A stretch of 60,846 nt of DNA from Tannerellaceae bacterium (GCA_021201295.1 JAJQFE010000014.1:1-60846); one strand, 5' to 3'; positions 39,342 to 48,141 are shown, counted from the stretch's first letter. The notes: generated from the letters alone by a model not told the origin. Translations and numbers: made by a program.

Positions 39342-39620
39342 ATGGAAACAACATTTTGTCAGAGTTGTGGTATGCCCTTGCAGACCAAACAGGAATTAGG
39401 TACTAATTCAGATGAAAGTAAAAATGAAGAGTATTGTGTGTATTGCTTCAAAGAGGGAGCCTTTACAAAGGATATTACGATGGAAGAAATGATCCGGAAC
39501 TGTGCCCAATATGTAGAGGAGTTCAATAAAGACAGTGAAGTGAAGTACACGAAAGAACAAGCCATCGAAGAAATGAAACAATTTTTCCCCACCTTGAAAC
39601 GATGGAAAAAACTGATCTAA
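39342..39620 (+). CDS. Small zinc-ribbon protein
   Basis: 92 aa. It contains a putative zinc ribbon with CQSCGMPLQ and, after ~20 residues, EYCVYCFKEGAF (C-x2-C ... C-x2-C), then a helical tail ending in EEMKQFFPTLKRWKK. This is the 'putative zinc ribbon' family common in Bacteroidetes and Firmicutes. The next reading frame, overlapping or a few bases downstream, starts with a second copy of the same domain (CQSCGMPMA...CCFCF), so this is a tandem duplication. Candidate -7 elements: TACCTTTG at 39304-39311 and TATATTTG at 39260-39267. Function unknown. Confidence 0.75.
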   Translation: METTFCQSCGMPLQTKQELGTNSDESKNEEYCVYCFKEGAFTKDITMEEMIRNCAQYVEEFNKDSEVKYTKEQAIEEMKQFFPTLKRWKKLI

Positions 39621-39634
39621 TCCGGCTTACTGAT

Positions 39635-40762
39635 ATGATCCCAACTAATATATGTCAAAGTTGTGGCATGCCTATGGCAGCCATCGATCATTTCGGAACA
39701 AACAGCGACAATAGTAAGAGTGAAGACTATTGTTGCTTTTGTTTTCAGAAAGGTCAATTTACGCACTCGAAGACTATGGAAGAGGTCATTGAAGAAAACC
39801 TGACTTACATGGATGGAAGTGAAAAAGCAGATGGGTATGCGTTAAGCAGAGAAGAAGTAAGGGTAAAAATGAAAATAGACCTGCCCCGGTTAAAAGATGG
39901 AGAGCCCACCAAACTACTCATCAGGAATATTATAAAGCGGTAAACCAGGTCATCGATTTTATCAATAAAAACCTGCATACCCCCATTACGCTCTCTGACC
40001 TGGCCTCTGTAGCTCATATTTCCGGATTTCATTTCCACCGGATATTCAAAGCAGTCATGGGAGAAAGTCCGGGTGACTATATCCAACGATTGCGACTTGA
40101 AAAAAGCGCATTTAAGCTACAGACGACTCGCCTGTCCATTACCGAAATTGCCGAACAAACCGGCTATCAAAGTGTCCAGGCCCTGGGTAAGGCATTTAAG
40201 AAACGATTCAAAGTTACTCCCACCGTCTTCAGAAAACAACCGGAAGATATCAAAGCTCCGGTCTATCTGGTAAAAAAAACTCTCTTTGTCGCCTAAAATA
40301 AAAACCATACGTGACAAAACGGTGATCTACACCCGGGTACACAATCCGTACCAATATGCAGATGCTTATATAAAAGCCTGGAAGAAACTGTTACACTTTA
40401 TGAAACTAAACGGAATCCCGGGTGGCCTGTATGAATATCTGACACTAAACCATGATATTTCCACCATCACCCGGCCTGAAAATTGCAGGATATATGCCTG
40501 CATAAGTTGTCCTGAAAAAATACAGGCAGATGGGATATTCGGTATACAGACTATTCCGGGAGGATTATATGCTGTTTTTCTTCATAAGGGCCCTTATAAA
40601 GAATTAGATACATTATACTGTAATATTTACCGTAACTGGATAACAGAAAGCAACTATCACCTAAGAGATACCTGCTTTTTTGAAAAATACCTCAACTCTC
40701 CGGATGTAGTTCCCGGAGAGGAGTTACTGACAGAAGTCTATATACCCATAGATCATGGATAA
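39635..40762 (+). pseudogene. Zinc-ribbon / AraC / GyrI-like fusion regulator, broken by two frameshifts
   Basis: Three frames line up into one ~375-codon protein. A zinc ribbon (CQSCGMPMA ... EDYCCFCF) with helical tail comes first. Then an AraC DNA-binding domain (VIDFINKNLHTPITLSDLAS, FHFHRIFKAVMGESPGDYI, ITEIAEQTGYQSVQALGKAF). Last is a GyrI-like/AraC effector-binding domain (KIKTIRDKTVIYTRVHNPYQ ... PGGLYAVFLHKGPY). The frame changes near 39925 (one base lost before HQEYYKAV) and at a run of eight A at about 40272-40279 (seven A restores VKKLSLSPKIK). An alternative start is the ATG at 39602. If intact it would be a ligand-sensing transcription factor with an added metal-binding module. 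Confidence 0.75.
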
Positions 40763-40790
40763 TTACAAAAGAATTATCCATGATCCATTT
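40751..40790 (+). terminator. Terminator overlapping the end of the GyrI-like frame
   Basis: 14-bp perfect arms (GATCATGGATAATT / AATTATCCATGATC) with a 7-nt loop, followed by CATTTTT. It lies between convergent genes. Confidence 0.75.
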
Positions 40791-41867
40791 TTAAAGTGCT
40801 TTACGCAAAAAGGTGATAAAGTTTGCATGTAGGATATTATTAATATCTTCATCACTATATTCCTTGTTTTTCAAGAGCTCCGGAACTTTTTGCAGATCTG
40901 CGATCGTGGTAAGGTCATAAGGACACTGTTCACTACCAAAAGCACCATCCAGATCACTACCGATACCGGCATGGTGGGTATTTCCTGCTAACTGGCAGAT
41001 ATGGTCAATATTATTGGCCATAATCTCCATCGAACAGTTCATTCCTTTAGGTGTAGATGTTCCCCGGATCCAGCCGGGAACCATCATCCAGGCATCCAGG
41101 GCAACACCAATCACTGCATCCCGTTCAATCAATGCCCGGATCATCTCATCACTGAACTGACGGTTATGATCCACAAACTTCCGGCAGTTATTATGGCTGG
41201 CCCAGACAGGACCTTTATACAGGTCCATCGCATCCCAGAAGGCATCATCACATAAATGAGTAACATCCAGGATCATCCCCAGCTTATCCATCCGTGCCAA
41301 CAGGTCACGTCCCATCGCATGTAGTTTTCCACTGGAATCCGTGCCATTTGCATATCGTCCCGGACCATAATGAGCAGGTCCAACCGCACGCAGGCCATAG
41401 TTGTAAGCTCTCTCTACATACTCTGCAGAAACAAAAGAGTCTGCTCCTTCTATACTTAGCACATACCCAATCGGTTTGTAATCATTGGGAGTGCCATCAT
41501 TCCACTTAATTAAATGGGCTTCCAGTTCCTCTTTATTCCGGATCATGGTCATATGCCCATCCTCTTCCATGGCTTTATACCAGGCAAGTTGTCCCTGTGT
41601 CTGCGCCCAGGCCTGTTCAGGAGAATGCCATCCGGGTAATGGATTATCAGGAGCTACATACCGGCCGATCTGAGTAGCTATTACCAAACCGACATTCCCT
41701 TTCCTTAACTCAGGAAAAGAGGTGGTTGCCCTACCCCGGTCCGGTTTGTCTGTCATCCCTTCTTCCCGGCGGTTGATTTCTTCCACGGATTTCCGCAAAT
41801 CACGGTTCCATTCCAGCGCATTCATGCTAAGATCCAGATGCGCATCTACTATTAATGGTTGTTTCAT
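40791..41867 (-). CDS. M19 (renal dipeptidase-type) membrane-dipeptidase homologue
   Basis: 358 aa from the ATG at 41867 (an upstream in-frame start adds 15 unlikely residues from repeat DNA). TIM-barrel amidohydrolase with the N-terminal metal motif DAHLDLS (H10/D12), SIEGADSF (bridging Glu), DVTHLCDDAFWDAMDLYKGPVWASHNNCR (His ligands) and HHAGIGSDLDGAFG at the C-terminus. M19 enzymes hydrolyse dipeptides, including those with a C-terminal D-amino acid. It is the last gene of a four-gene minus-strand set: GntP permease, RidA-like, D-threonine-aldolase-like, M19. That points to D-amino-acid or D-dipeptide salvage. No signal peptide, so cytosolic. Confidence 0.87.
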   Translation of the reverse strand: MKQPLIVDAHLDLSMNALEWNRDLRKSVEEINRREEGMTDKPDRGRATTSFPELRKGNVGLVIATQIGRYVAPDNPLPGWHSPEQAWAQTQGQLAWYKAMEEDGHMTMIRNKEELEAHLIKWNDGTPNDYKPIGYVLSIEGADSFVSAEYVERAYNYGLRAVGPAHYGPGRYANGTDSSGKLHAMGRDLLARMDKLGMILDVTHLCDDAFWDAMDLYKGPVWASHNNCRKFVDHNRQFSDEMIRALIERDAVIGVALDAWMMVPGWIRGTSTPKGMNCSMEIMANNIDHICQLAGNTHHAGIGSDLDGAFGSEQCPYDLTTIADLQKVPELLKNKEYSDEDINNILHANFITFLRKAL

Positions 41868-41880
41868 TTTTTTAGTAATT

Positions 41881-41974
41881 GGTAGATAGTAGTTAGTAGA
41901 ATATAGAAGCAATGAATACTATATTCTTTTGTCTACCAACTACTAACTACTATCTACCAACTACTAACTACTAT
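41881..41974. repeat. Inverted repeat plus two tandem 21-bp units
   Basis: Left arm 41881-41899 (GGTAGATAGTAGTTAGTAG) is the exact reverse complement of 41940-41958. The right side is a perfect tandem duplication of a 21-bp unit (41933-41953 and 41954-41974). It lies between the M19 and D-threonine-aldolase-like genes and touches the latter's last codons. A transcript would fold into a large stem. Confidence 0.85.
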
Positions 41975-43074
41975 AAATTAATACATCTATTCCGTGCCAC
42001 CACATGCCACGTTCCCTGGACTTCGTGAGCACGGATTACATAAGCTTTATCATAGAGGGCAACCGTTGGACAGATATGGACAGGAACCCCATATAAAACA
42101 GATCCTACCGGGTATGCTTCTTTATCAGGTACCTGGAGAACTAAATGTTCCTCACTCTGTGCAATAGGTATTACATCCGGAGCATTCAGAAAATGAACCC
42201 GGGGTAAAGGATTTTCAGCAGCGACTGATTTATGTCCCAGATCAATACAAATATGCTGGTTATCTATTACCGAAATCACCAGGCTAACAACCAGGGCGGC
42301 ATATTGAAACGGCAAATCTGCCAGTAAATGGCTGTATCCCCAGTCCCAGAAAACAAAAGTACCCGGACTTACCTCGCTATGAGGCCGGTGAATATGCATC
42401 GGGAAAGTAGGAGTTCCTCCCATAACAATTACTAAAGGATAATCAAACCAGGGTTGGATTTCCCGGAAAACGTTCTCCGCGGCAGTAAATGAAATATCAC
42501 TGTTCTTTTGTCTTTCTATAGGATCTTCATCATGAATATGTCCATCGTATCCATGCAACCCGGCTATCCGTAAAGAAGAGAATTCCCGAATCTTCCGAAT
42601 AAACTCCGGAGCTTTCTCCGGTAAGATTCCGGTCCGGTTCATGCCCACATTCAGGTCTATAAATATCCGGATAACCACCCCTCTTTTCTGTGCTTCCTGA
42701 TTAAGTTGAAACGCATTTTCCGGATGATCCACCAGGCAGGAAAACAAGGATTCCGGATAGGTTTCCATTAAATCAATTAACCGGCTTAGTTTAGGACCCA
42801 CTGGATGATAAGCAAGTAGGATATCGGGTGCACCCGATATAGCCAGCATTTCAGCTTTCGAAATAGTCGCACACTTAAATTTAGTAATCCCTGCGGAAAG
42901 CATCATCCGGCAAACCTCATCCATTTTATGGGTTTTCACATGCGGACGTAATATGGAGACTCCTCCGGCGATTTCCTTTACCAGCCGGATATTCTCCTCT
43001 ATCCTTTCCGGATAAACCAGCAAAGCCGGCGTATCTATCCGGTCTATCTGTTTAACCTGATACCATTCCTGCAT
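41971..43074 (-). CDS. D-threonine aldolase / D-serine dehydratase-like PLP enzyme (alanine-racemase N-terminal fold)
   Basis: 367 aa. N-terminal alanine-racemase-type TIM barrel: DTPALLVYPERIEENI, RPHVKTHK (the PLP lysine is one of these, residues 47/50), and IDLNVGMNRTGI (~150). The C-terminal beta domain has the zinc-site motif GVPVHICPTVALY (His-x-Cys) seen in D-threonine aldolases and eukaryote-type D-serine dehydratases (DSD1 family). It cleaves beta-hydroxy-D-amino acids or deaminates D-serine-like substrates. It is followed by M19 and preceded, 18 bp apart, by a RidA-like gene whose product would hydrolyse the enamine/imine released by dehydratase activity. Its stop lies inside the tandem 21-bp repeat. 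Intact. Confidence 0.85.
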   Translation of the reverse strand: MQEWYQVKQIDRIDTPALLVYPERIEENIRLVKEIAGGVSILRPHVKTHKMDEVCRMMLSAGITKFKCATISKAEMLAISGAPDILLAYHPVGPKLSRLIDLMETYPESLFSCLVDHPENAFQLNQEAQKRGVVIRIFIDLNVGMNRTGILPEKAPEFIRKIREFSSLRIAGLHGYDGHIHDEDPIERQKNSDISFTAAENVFREIQPWFDYPLVIVMGGTPTFPMHIHRPHSEVSPGTFVFWDWGYSHLLADLPFQYAALVVSLVISVIDNQHICIDLGHKSVAAENPLPRVHFLNAPDVIPIAQSEEHLVLQVPDKEAYPVGSVLYGVPVHICPTVALYDKAYVIRAHEVQGTWHVVARNRCINL

Positions 43075-43092
43075 ATGTAATAGGATTAAAAG

Positions 43093-43557
43093 TTAAAAGA
43101 GTTCAAACAATGCTTCTATTTCAACCGGGATATTATCCGGCAACGAACCGAACCCTACGGCACTCCGTACTCCTACTCCGTTCTCTTCACCCCATACGGA
43201 AGCAAATAATTCACTACAACCATTGATGATATATGGATGCTTCTCAAATTCAGGAGTACAATTTACCATTCCCAGGACTTTAATCACTCGCTTAACCTTA
43301 TTCAGACTACCTAAATTCTCTTTTATAGTAGCCAGCATCGTCAACCCAACCTGCCGGGCAGCCAGTTTGCCTTCCTCCTGGGTTAACTCCCGGCCAATAC
43401 GACCGATGATCAATGTTCTGTCATTCTGTACCGGTCCATGTCCCGAAAGATACAAATATTTGCCATCGATCAGACAAGGTTTATACACCCCTAATGGTTT
43501 GGGGGCAGGTGGTAAAGACAATCCTAATTTTTCAAATTGTTCATCTGCGTTAAACAT
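43093..43557 (-). CDS. RidA/YjgF-family enamine/imine deaminase-like protein
   Basis: 154 aa. Family blocks: LYLSGHGPVQ, AARQVGLTMLATIKENLGSLNKVKRVIKVLGMVNCTPEF and GVRSAVGFGSLPDNIPVEIEALFEL. The Arg in GVRSAVG is at the position of the catalytic Arg that binds the carboxylate. It resembles the longer YjgF-like subgroup found beside PLP enzymes. RidA proteins quench reactive 2-aminoacrylate-type intermediates, which fits the neighbouring D-amino-acid lyase. Intact; 22 bp after the permease gene. Confidence 0.85.
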   Translation of the reverse strand: MFNADEQFEKLGLSLPPAPKPLGVYKPCLIDGKYLYLSGHGPVQNDRTLIIGRIGRELTQEEGKLAARQVGLTMLATIKENLGSLNKVKRVIKVLGMVNCTPEFEKHPYIINGCSELFASVWGEENGVGVRSAVGFGSLPDNIPVEIEALFELF

Positions 43558-43579
43558 AGCGTTTTCTTTTAATAAATAA

Positions 43580-44900
43580 TTATATGAATAGATTTAATAT
43601 CAATACTCCGGCTAACCCTGCGACAGAGACAATCGCTTCCATGACAGACCAGGATTTCAATGTATCTTTTATACTCAGGTTAAAATATTCTTTAAACAGC
43701 CAGAAACCTGAATCGTTCACATGCGAAAACATCAGGCTACCTGCTCCTAAAGAAAGTACCATCAGGTTGGGATTAACATCCGCCTGTGCAATCAGTGGCA
43801 TAATAACACCGGCAGCTGTTAAAGCAGCAACTGTAGCTGAACCGACACATCCCCGGATAATAGCCGCTATCAACCAGCCCAAAATAAGAGGATGGATAGG
43901 TAGTTGTTGTAAAGCAACAGCCAAATCCTGACTGACTCCACTGTCCTCCATCACCTGTTTAAAGATCCCGGAACCGGCAATGATCAGCAGGATCATAGCA
44001 ATATCTTTCACGGCATCCGTATAAATATCCATCACTTGCTTAATACTTCTTCCCTGACGGATCCCCAGCGTATAAGTAGCCACTAACAAAGCAATCAGCA
44101 TCACCACTGAGGGAGCACCGACAAAAGCAATCACAGAAGCAACTTTTTCAGGCATATCCGGAAAGCCATACGGAATAACGGTCACCAGAATTAACAGAAA
44201 AACCGGTAGAGTAGCTGTAATCAGACTATTGGCTTTACCAGGTATATCAAACGCAGAAACCTCCTCCTTTTGTTCAAAAAGTTTTAACGGACCTGTCTGG
44301 ATATTTTTTAAGCTCCGGGCAAATACCGGACCTGCCAGAATAATAGCCGGAATGGCTACACACATACCCAAAATCAGGGTAATCCCCATATTGGCCTGAA
44401 ATAATCCTACCAAAGCTACCGGAGACGGATGAGGAGATAAGTACCCATGCGTAACTGACAAAGCAGCCAACATAGGAAGCCCGGTATAAACCGCCGATAA
44501 TTTATATTGATTGACCACTGAAAAAATCAGCGGCACCAATAACACAAATCCAATCCCGTAAAAGAGAGGAATACCCACAATAAACCCGGTTATCATTAGC
44601 CCCCCATTGAATATATTTAGTCCCGAACAGATCGACCATAACAGAAGCGATTTTCTGTGCTGCACCACTCTCTGCAACCAATTTCCCCAACATAGCCCCA
44701 AGTACAATAATCAGGGTCAGGCTTCCCATAATACTACCTACGCCTACATCTATAGACTGAGGCAATTTTTCCAGGGGGATTCCTAAAGCAATCCCAGCCA
44801 CAATAGAAGTAACCAGAAAAGAAATAAAAGCATCCACTTTAAAGTAAGAAATCAAAACGATCAATAGGGCTAAACAAAGGATAACAATAATAAAAGTCAT
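43580..44900 (-). pseudogene. GntP-family permease, frameshifted in a G-run
   Basis: Ancestral ~440-aa, 12-14-TM transporter of the gluconate:H+ symporter (GntP) family. N-terminus MTFIIVILCLALLIVLISYFK, then GSLTLIIVLGAMLGKLVAESGAAQKIA. C-terminal parts include GCVGSATVAALTAAGVIMPL and SHVNDSGFWLFKEYF, both hallmark GntP segments. The two parts are in different frames; they meet at a run of six G (plus strand C-run ending about 44605). With five G the sequence reads IQWGLMITGFIVGIPLF and the frame is restored. Probably imported the substrate of the downstream D-amino-acid enzymes (GntP members carry gluconate, D-serine and others). First gene of the four-gene operon. A one-base slip could be reversible. 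Confidence 0.85.
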
Positions 44901-45075
44901 CGTTTTTTTAGGATATTAGAATTAATACTGTGTTTTTTATCTATAGTTATTCAGTTTCACAAAGTAAACATTATTTTTTAATTTCCAAGAATAATGGTGA
45001 CATGAATCCACATTTTTATGTTTTACAAAAAGAACCCCTGGAAATATTGTGCCTGACGGAATACAGAAAATCATT

Positions 45076-45083
45076 TATTTTTG
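45076..45083 (+). promoter_or_regulatory. Candidate -7 element for the antiporter gene
   Basis: TATTTTTG matches TAnnTTTG, 33 bases before the ATG at 45117. The -33 element is unclear. Confidence 0.45.
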
Positions 45084-45116
45084 TTTCTTTGTAAGAGATT
45101 ATAAAAACCAACGCCC

Positions 45117-47264
45117 ATGAAGTTTTTTGACTTTACCTGGAATTTGCCTATTACGGATCCTACCTGGATATTCTTTCTTGTATTGATCATTATTCTGTTT
45201 GCGCCTATGTTCCTGAACAGGTTGCGAATCCCTCATATTATCGGGATGATTCTGGCAGGGATAGTGATCGGAGAAGACGGTCTGAATATTCTGGTAAGAG
45301 ACAGTAGTTTTGAACTATTCGGTAAAGTCGGTCTGTATTATATCATGTTCCTGGCAGGTCTGGAAATGGATTTGGAGGACTTTAAAAAGAACCGGATAAA
45401 AGGGCTGGTTTTCGGCTTACTGACCTTTTCAATCCCGTTAGGATTAGGGATCTGGAGCAGTATGGAAATCTTAGGATATGGATTAACCACGTCCATCTTA
45501 CTCGCCAGCATGTATTCTTCCCATACACTTATCACCTACCCGATCGTTAGCCGGTACGGCCTTTCCCGTCTCCGGTGTGTGAGCATCACGATCGGAGGAA
45601 CAGTCGTGACAATGGTACTGGCCCTGATTATTCTGGCAATTATTTCCGGTATCTATAAAGGAGAGATCAATCAGGCATTCTGGATTACCCTGACAGTCAA
45701 AATATTTCTGGTCACTTTCTGTCTGGTTTATTTTCTTCCCCGTATCGGCAGGTGGTTTTTCCGCACCTATGATGATAACATCATGCAGTTTATCTTCGTG
45801 CTGGCCATGGTTTTTCTCGGAGGAGGATTATTCGAGTGGGCCGGAATGGAAGGGATTTTAGGAGCCTTCCTGGTCGGGTTGGTACTGAACTGGATGATTC
45901 CTAATCTTTCTCCGTTAATGAACCGGTTGGAATTTGTAGGTAATGCCCTGTTTATTCCTTATTTCCTGATTGGGGTCGGAATGATTATTGATATTCAGTC
46001 CCTCTTCACCGGTGGAGAAGCCTTGAAAGTAGCGATTGTCATGACTATTGTAGCCACTTTCAGTAAATGGTTAGCAGCCTTTACTACCCAGAAATGTTTT
46101 CATATGCATAAAGATGAGCGGGGGCTGATGTTCGGGCTTAGTAACGCCCAGGCAGCTGCAACCCTGGCAGCCGTGTTAATAGGAAACAAAATTGAAATTG
46201 CTCCGGGAGTGATGTTGTTGAATGATGATGTATTAAACGGTACAATCGTTATGATCCTGTTTACCTGTATCATTAGTTCTTTTGCAACAGAACGGGCCGC
46301 TCAGAAATTAGCTATGAGTGAAGAAACAGAAAGCCTGTCTGAAAAACCGGCAGAAGAAGAAAAGATATTAATTCCCGTAGCGAATCCGGATACGATTGAA
46401 GAATTGGTCGGAATGGCTTTATTAATGAAGAATCCGGTTAAAAAAGATGGCATAATGGCCATCAGTATCATCAACGATAACAATGATACGGACGCAGGCA
46501 AGGCACGAAGCAGCCGGTATCTGGAGCAAACAGTTAAGATAGCGGCAGCAGCAGATGTAACCGTAGACACAGCGATCCGGTACGATGTGAATATCGCATC
46601 CGGCATTATTCATAGTCTCAAAGAATATAATGCCACTGAGGTGGTGATCGGACTCCACTGGAAAGCTAAGATTGTGGATACCTTCCTGGGAACTATGACG
46701 GAAAACCTGCTGAAAGGAACCTACCGGCAGGTAATGATTGTTAAACCCCTGATGCCGGTGAATACACTGAGAAAAATTATTGTCGTCGTTCCTCCCAAAG
46801 CTGAATTTGAAGCAGGCTTTTATAAATGGATTGAAAGGGTTTGCCGGATAGGCCGCCAATTGAGATGCCGTGTCCATTTCTTTGCTCATCCGGATACGAT
46901 CCTATATATGAAAGACTATATCCGTAAAAAATATGCCAGTGTCCATAGTGAATATTCGGAAATGAATAACTGGGATGACCTGTTGATCATATCCAATAAA
47001 GTTAATTATGACCATTTATTAGTGATCGTTACAGCCCGCAAAGGATACCTTTCCTACGATAAATCGTTTGAACGCCTGCCATCACAAATAACCAAATATT
47101 TCAGTAATAATAGCCTGATGGTAATCTATCCGGAACAACATGGAGATCCGGACGAAATCTTAACGTTCTCTGATCCATGGTTAGGCAATGAATTCCAAAC
47201 CTATGAACGGTGGGGACGCTGGTTCACCAGGTGGTATAAAAAGAAACCGAAAAGGGGATCCTGA
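45117..47264 (+). CDS. CPA2-type cation:proton antiporter with UspA-like C-terminal region
   Basis: 715 aa. Residues ~15-395 form a Na+/H+ exchanger (KefB/CPA2) domain with about 12 helices. Phrases include RLRIPHIIGMILAGIVIGEDGL, LYYIMFLAGLEMDLEDFKKN, GILGAFLVGLVLNWMIPNLS and GLSNAQAAATLAAVLIG. Residues ~415-560 resemble a universal-stress-protein domain (KILIPVANPDTIEELVGMAL, EVVIGLHWKAK), followed by a second, more diverged half. It exchanges Na+ or K+ for H+ in the inner membrane; the cytosolic USP-like part probably regulates it by nucleotide binding. Intact and monocistronic, with a palindromic terminator overlapping the stop codon. Confidence 0.87.
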   Translation: MKFFDFTWNLPITDPTWIFFLVLIIILFAPMFLNRLRIPHIIGMILAGIVIGEDGLNILVRDSSFELFGKVGLYYIMFLAGLEMDLEDFKKNRIKGLVFGLLTFSIPLGLGIWSSMEILGYGLTTSILLASMYSSHTLITYPIVSRYGLSRLRCVSITIGGTVVTMVLALIILAIISGIYKGEINQAFWITLTVKIFLVTFCLVYFLPRIGRWFFRTYDDNIMQFIFVLAMVFLGGGLFEWAGMEGILGAFLVGLVLNWMIPNLSPLMNRLEFVGNALFIPYFLIGVGMIIDIQSLFTGGEALKVAIVMTIVATFSKWLAAFTTQKCFHMHKDERGLMFGLSNAQAAATLAAVLIGNKIEIAPGVMLLNDDVLNGTIVMILFTCIISSFATERAAQKLAMSEETESLSEKPAEEEKILIPVANPDTIEELVGMALLMKNPVKKDGIMAISIINDNNDTDAGKARSSRYLEQTVKIAAAADVTVDTAIRYDVNIASGIIHSLKEYNATEVVIGLHWKAKIVDTFLGTMTENLLKGTYRQVMIVKPLMPVNTLRKIIVVVPPKAEFEAGFYKWIERVCRIGRQLRCRVHFFAHPDTILYMKDYIRKKYASVHSEYSEMNNWDDLLIISNKVNYDHLLVIVTARKGYLSYDKSFERLPSQITKYFSNNSLMVIYPEQHGDPDEILTFSDPWLGNEFQTYERWGRWFTRWYKKKPKRGS

Positions 47265-47278
47265 TCAGGATCCCCTTT
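47254..47278 (+). terminator. Perfect 22-bp palindrome as terminator of the antiporter gene
   Basis: A perfect 22-bp palindrome (47254-47275, core GGATCCTGATCAGGATCC) begins in the last codons, includes the TGA stop and is followed by TTT. It lies between convergent antiporter and tRNA genes. Confidence 0.65.
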
Positions 47279-47283
47279 GTATG

Positions 47284-47355
47284 TTGCGGAGGCAAGACTC
47301 GAACTTACGACCTTTGGATTATGAGCCCAACGAGCTACCACTGCTCCACTCCGCG
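47284..47355 (-). tRNA. Initiator tRNA-fMet (anticodon CAT)
   Basis: A 72-nt cloverleaf on the minus strand. Acceptor arms are CGCGGAG/CTCCGCA with the unpaired C1 x A72 that marks bacterial initiator tRNAs. The D-arm stem is GAGC/GCTC. The anticodon loop is CTCATAA, between TTGGG and TCCAA. The T arm is GTAAG-TTCGAGT-CTTGC. CCA is not encoded. The anticodon stem has G29-C41 and G30-C40 but G31-U39 instead of the third G-C pair expected in initiators. It converges with the antiporter gene and has a perfect promoter just upstream. Confidence 0.93.
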
Positions 47356-47387
47356 ATATAGTGGCAACCATTTCCGGATTGTGAGTG

Positions 47388-47419
47388 CAAAGATATATAT
47401 TATATTCTATATTTCCAAA
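47388..47419 (-). promoter_or_regulatory. Consensus promoter of the initiator tRNA
   Basis: Minus-strand TTTG (47416-47419), 20-bp spacer and TATCTTTG (47388-47395) match the Bacteroidetes -33/-7 consensus. It ends 33 bp before the tRNA. Confidence 0.78.
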
Positions 47420-47473
47420 CAGAAAAGTAGTAGTAAAGGGTTAAAATAGTAGAGAACGCTTTTCCCCAATCGG

Positions 47474-47983
47474 TCAGGGAGTATTTATTACATACAAACT
47501 TTTAATCTCCAATACTATTCCAATACCCTTTACTACAAGATCTTCCTTATTTAATTTCAATTGTTTTTTCTTATCTTCCGGAACCTTTTCCATTTTAGGT
47601 AAAATAATATCCAGTACACCATTTTTTTGTACAGCTTCTATTTTATCCGTATCAATATTTTCCGGCAAAGAGAAACTACGATAAAAAGAAGAAGAGCGGA
47701 ATTCCTGGCGCAATACCTTATCTTTATCTTCGTCTCCATCATTTTTAGTCTCTTTTTTCCCGGATATGGTCAGAATATCATTATCCACTTTGACCTGAAT
47801 ATCCCCTTTATCATATCCGGCAGCCAAAATCTCCAGTTTATATTCTTTATCATTCTCCTTCACATTCACCGCCGGCAGGTCCGCCTCTGTAAAATTATTG
47901 AAGAAATCATTATTCCAGTAACGATTAAAGAAAGAAGATAATACTCCGTTTTCTTTATCATTTCTTCGCATCAGATTAGCCAT
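47474..47983 (-). CDS. Hsp20/alpha-crystallin small heat-shock protein with an extended C-terminus
   Basis: 169 aa. N-terminal arm MANLMRRNDKENGVLSSFFN, then the alpha-crystallin domain at ~35-140 (LPAVNVKENDKEYKLEILAAGYDKGDIQVKVDNDILTISG; FYRSFSLPENIDTDKIEA; KNGVLDIILPKME). It is an ATP-independent chaperone holding unfolded proteins in the cytosol. Related Bacteroidales proteins usually end soon after the 'KVPEDKKKQ' segment, at ~145 aa. Here ~24 further residues (NKEDLVVKGIGIVLEIKSLYVINTP) look like translated 3' UTR, which suggests loss of the original stop codon. The chaperone domain itself is intact. Confidence 0.85.
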   Translation of the reverse strand: MANLMRRNDKENGVLSSFFNRYWNNDFFNNFTEADLPAVNVKENDKEYKLEILAAGYDKGDIQVKVDNDILTISGKKETKNDGDEDKDKVLRQEFRSSSFYRSFSLPENIDTDKIEAVQKNGVLDIILPKMEKVPEDKKKQLKLNKEDLVVKGIGIVLEIKSLYVINTP

Positions 47984-48141
47984 AATTCTTTTCTTTCAGT
48001 TTTAGTTAATACTACTTTTTACCTTTCAGGTAGTCATCAAACACCCTTTTTTACTGATTTGTTTAAACAGAAACTATTAAACATTGTGAGAGAAGATTTA
48101 AATTACAAATAAAAAAATATCCTAACTTCCCTTAACTATTA

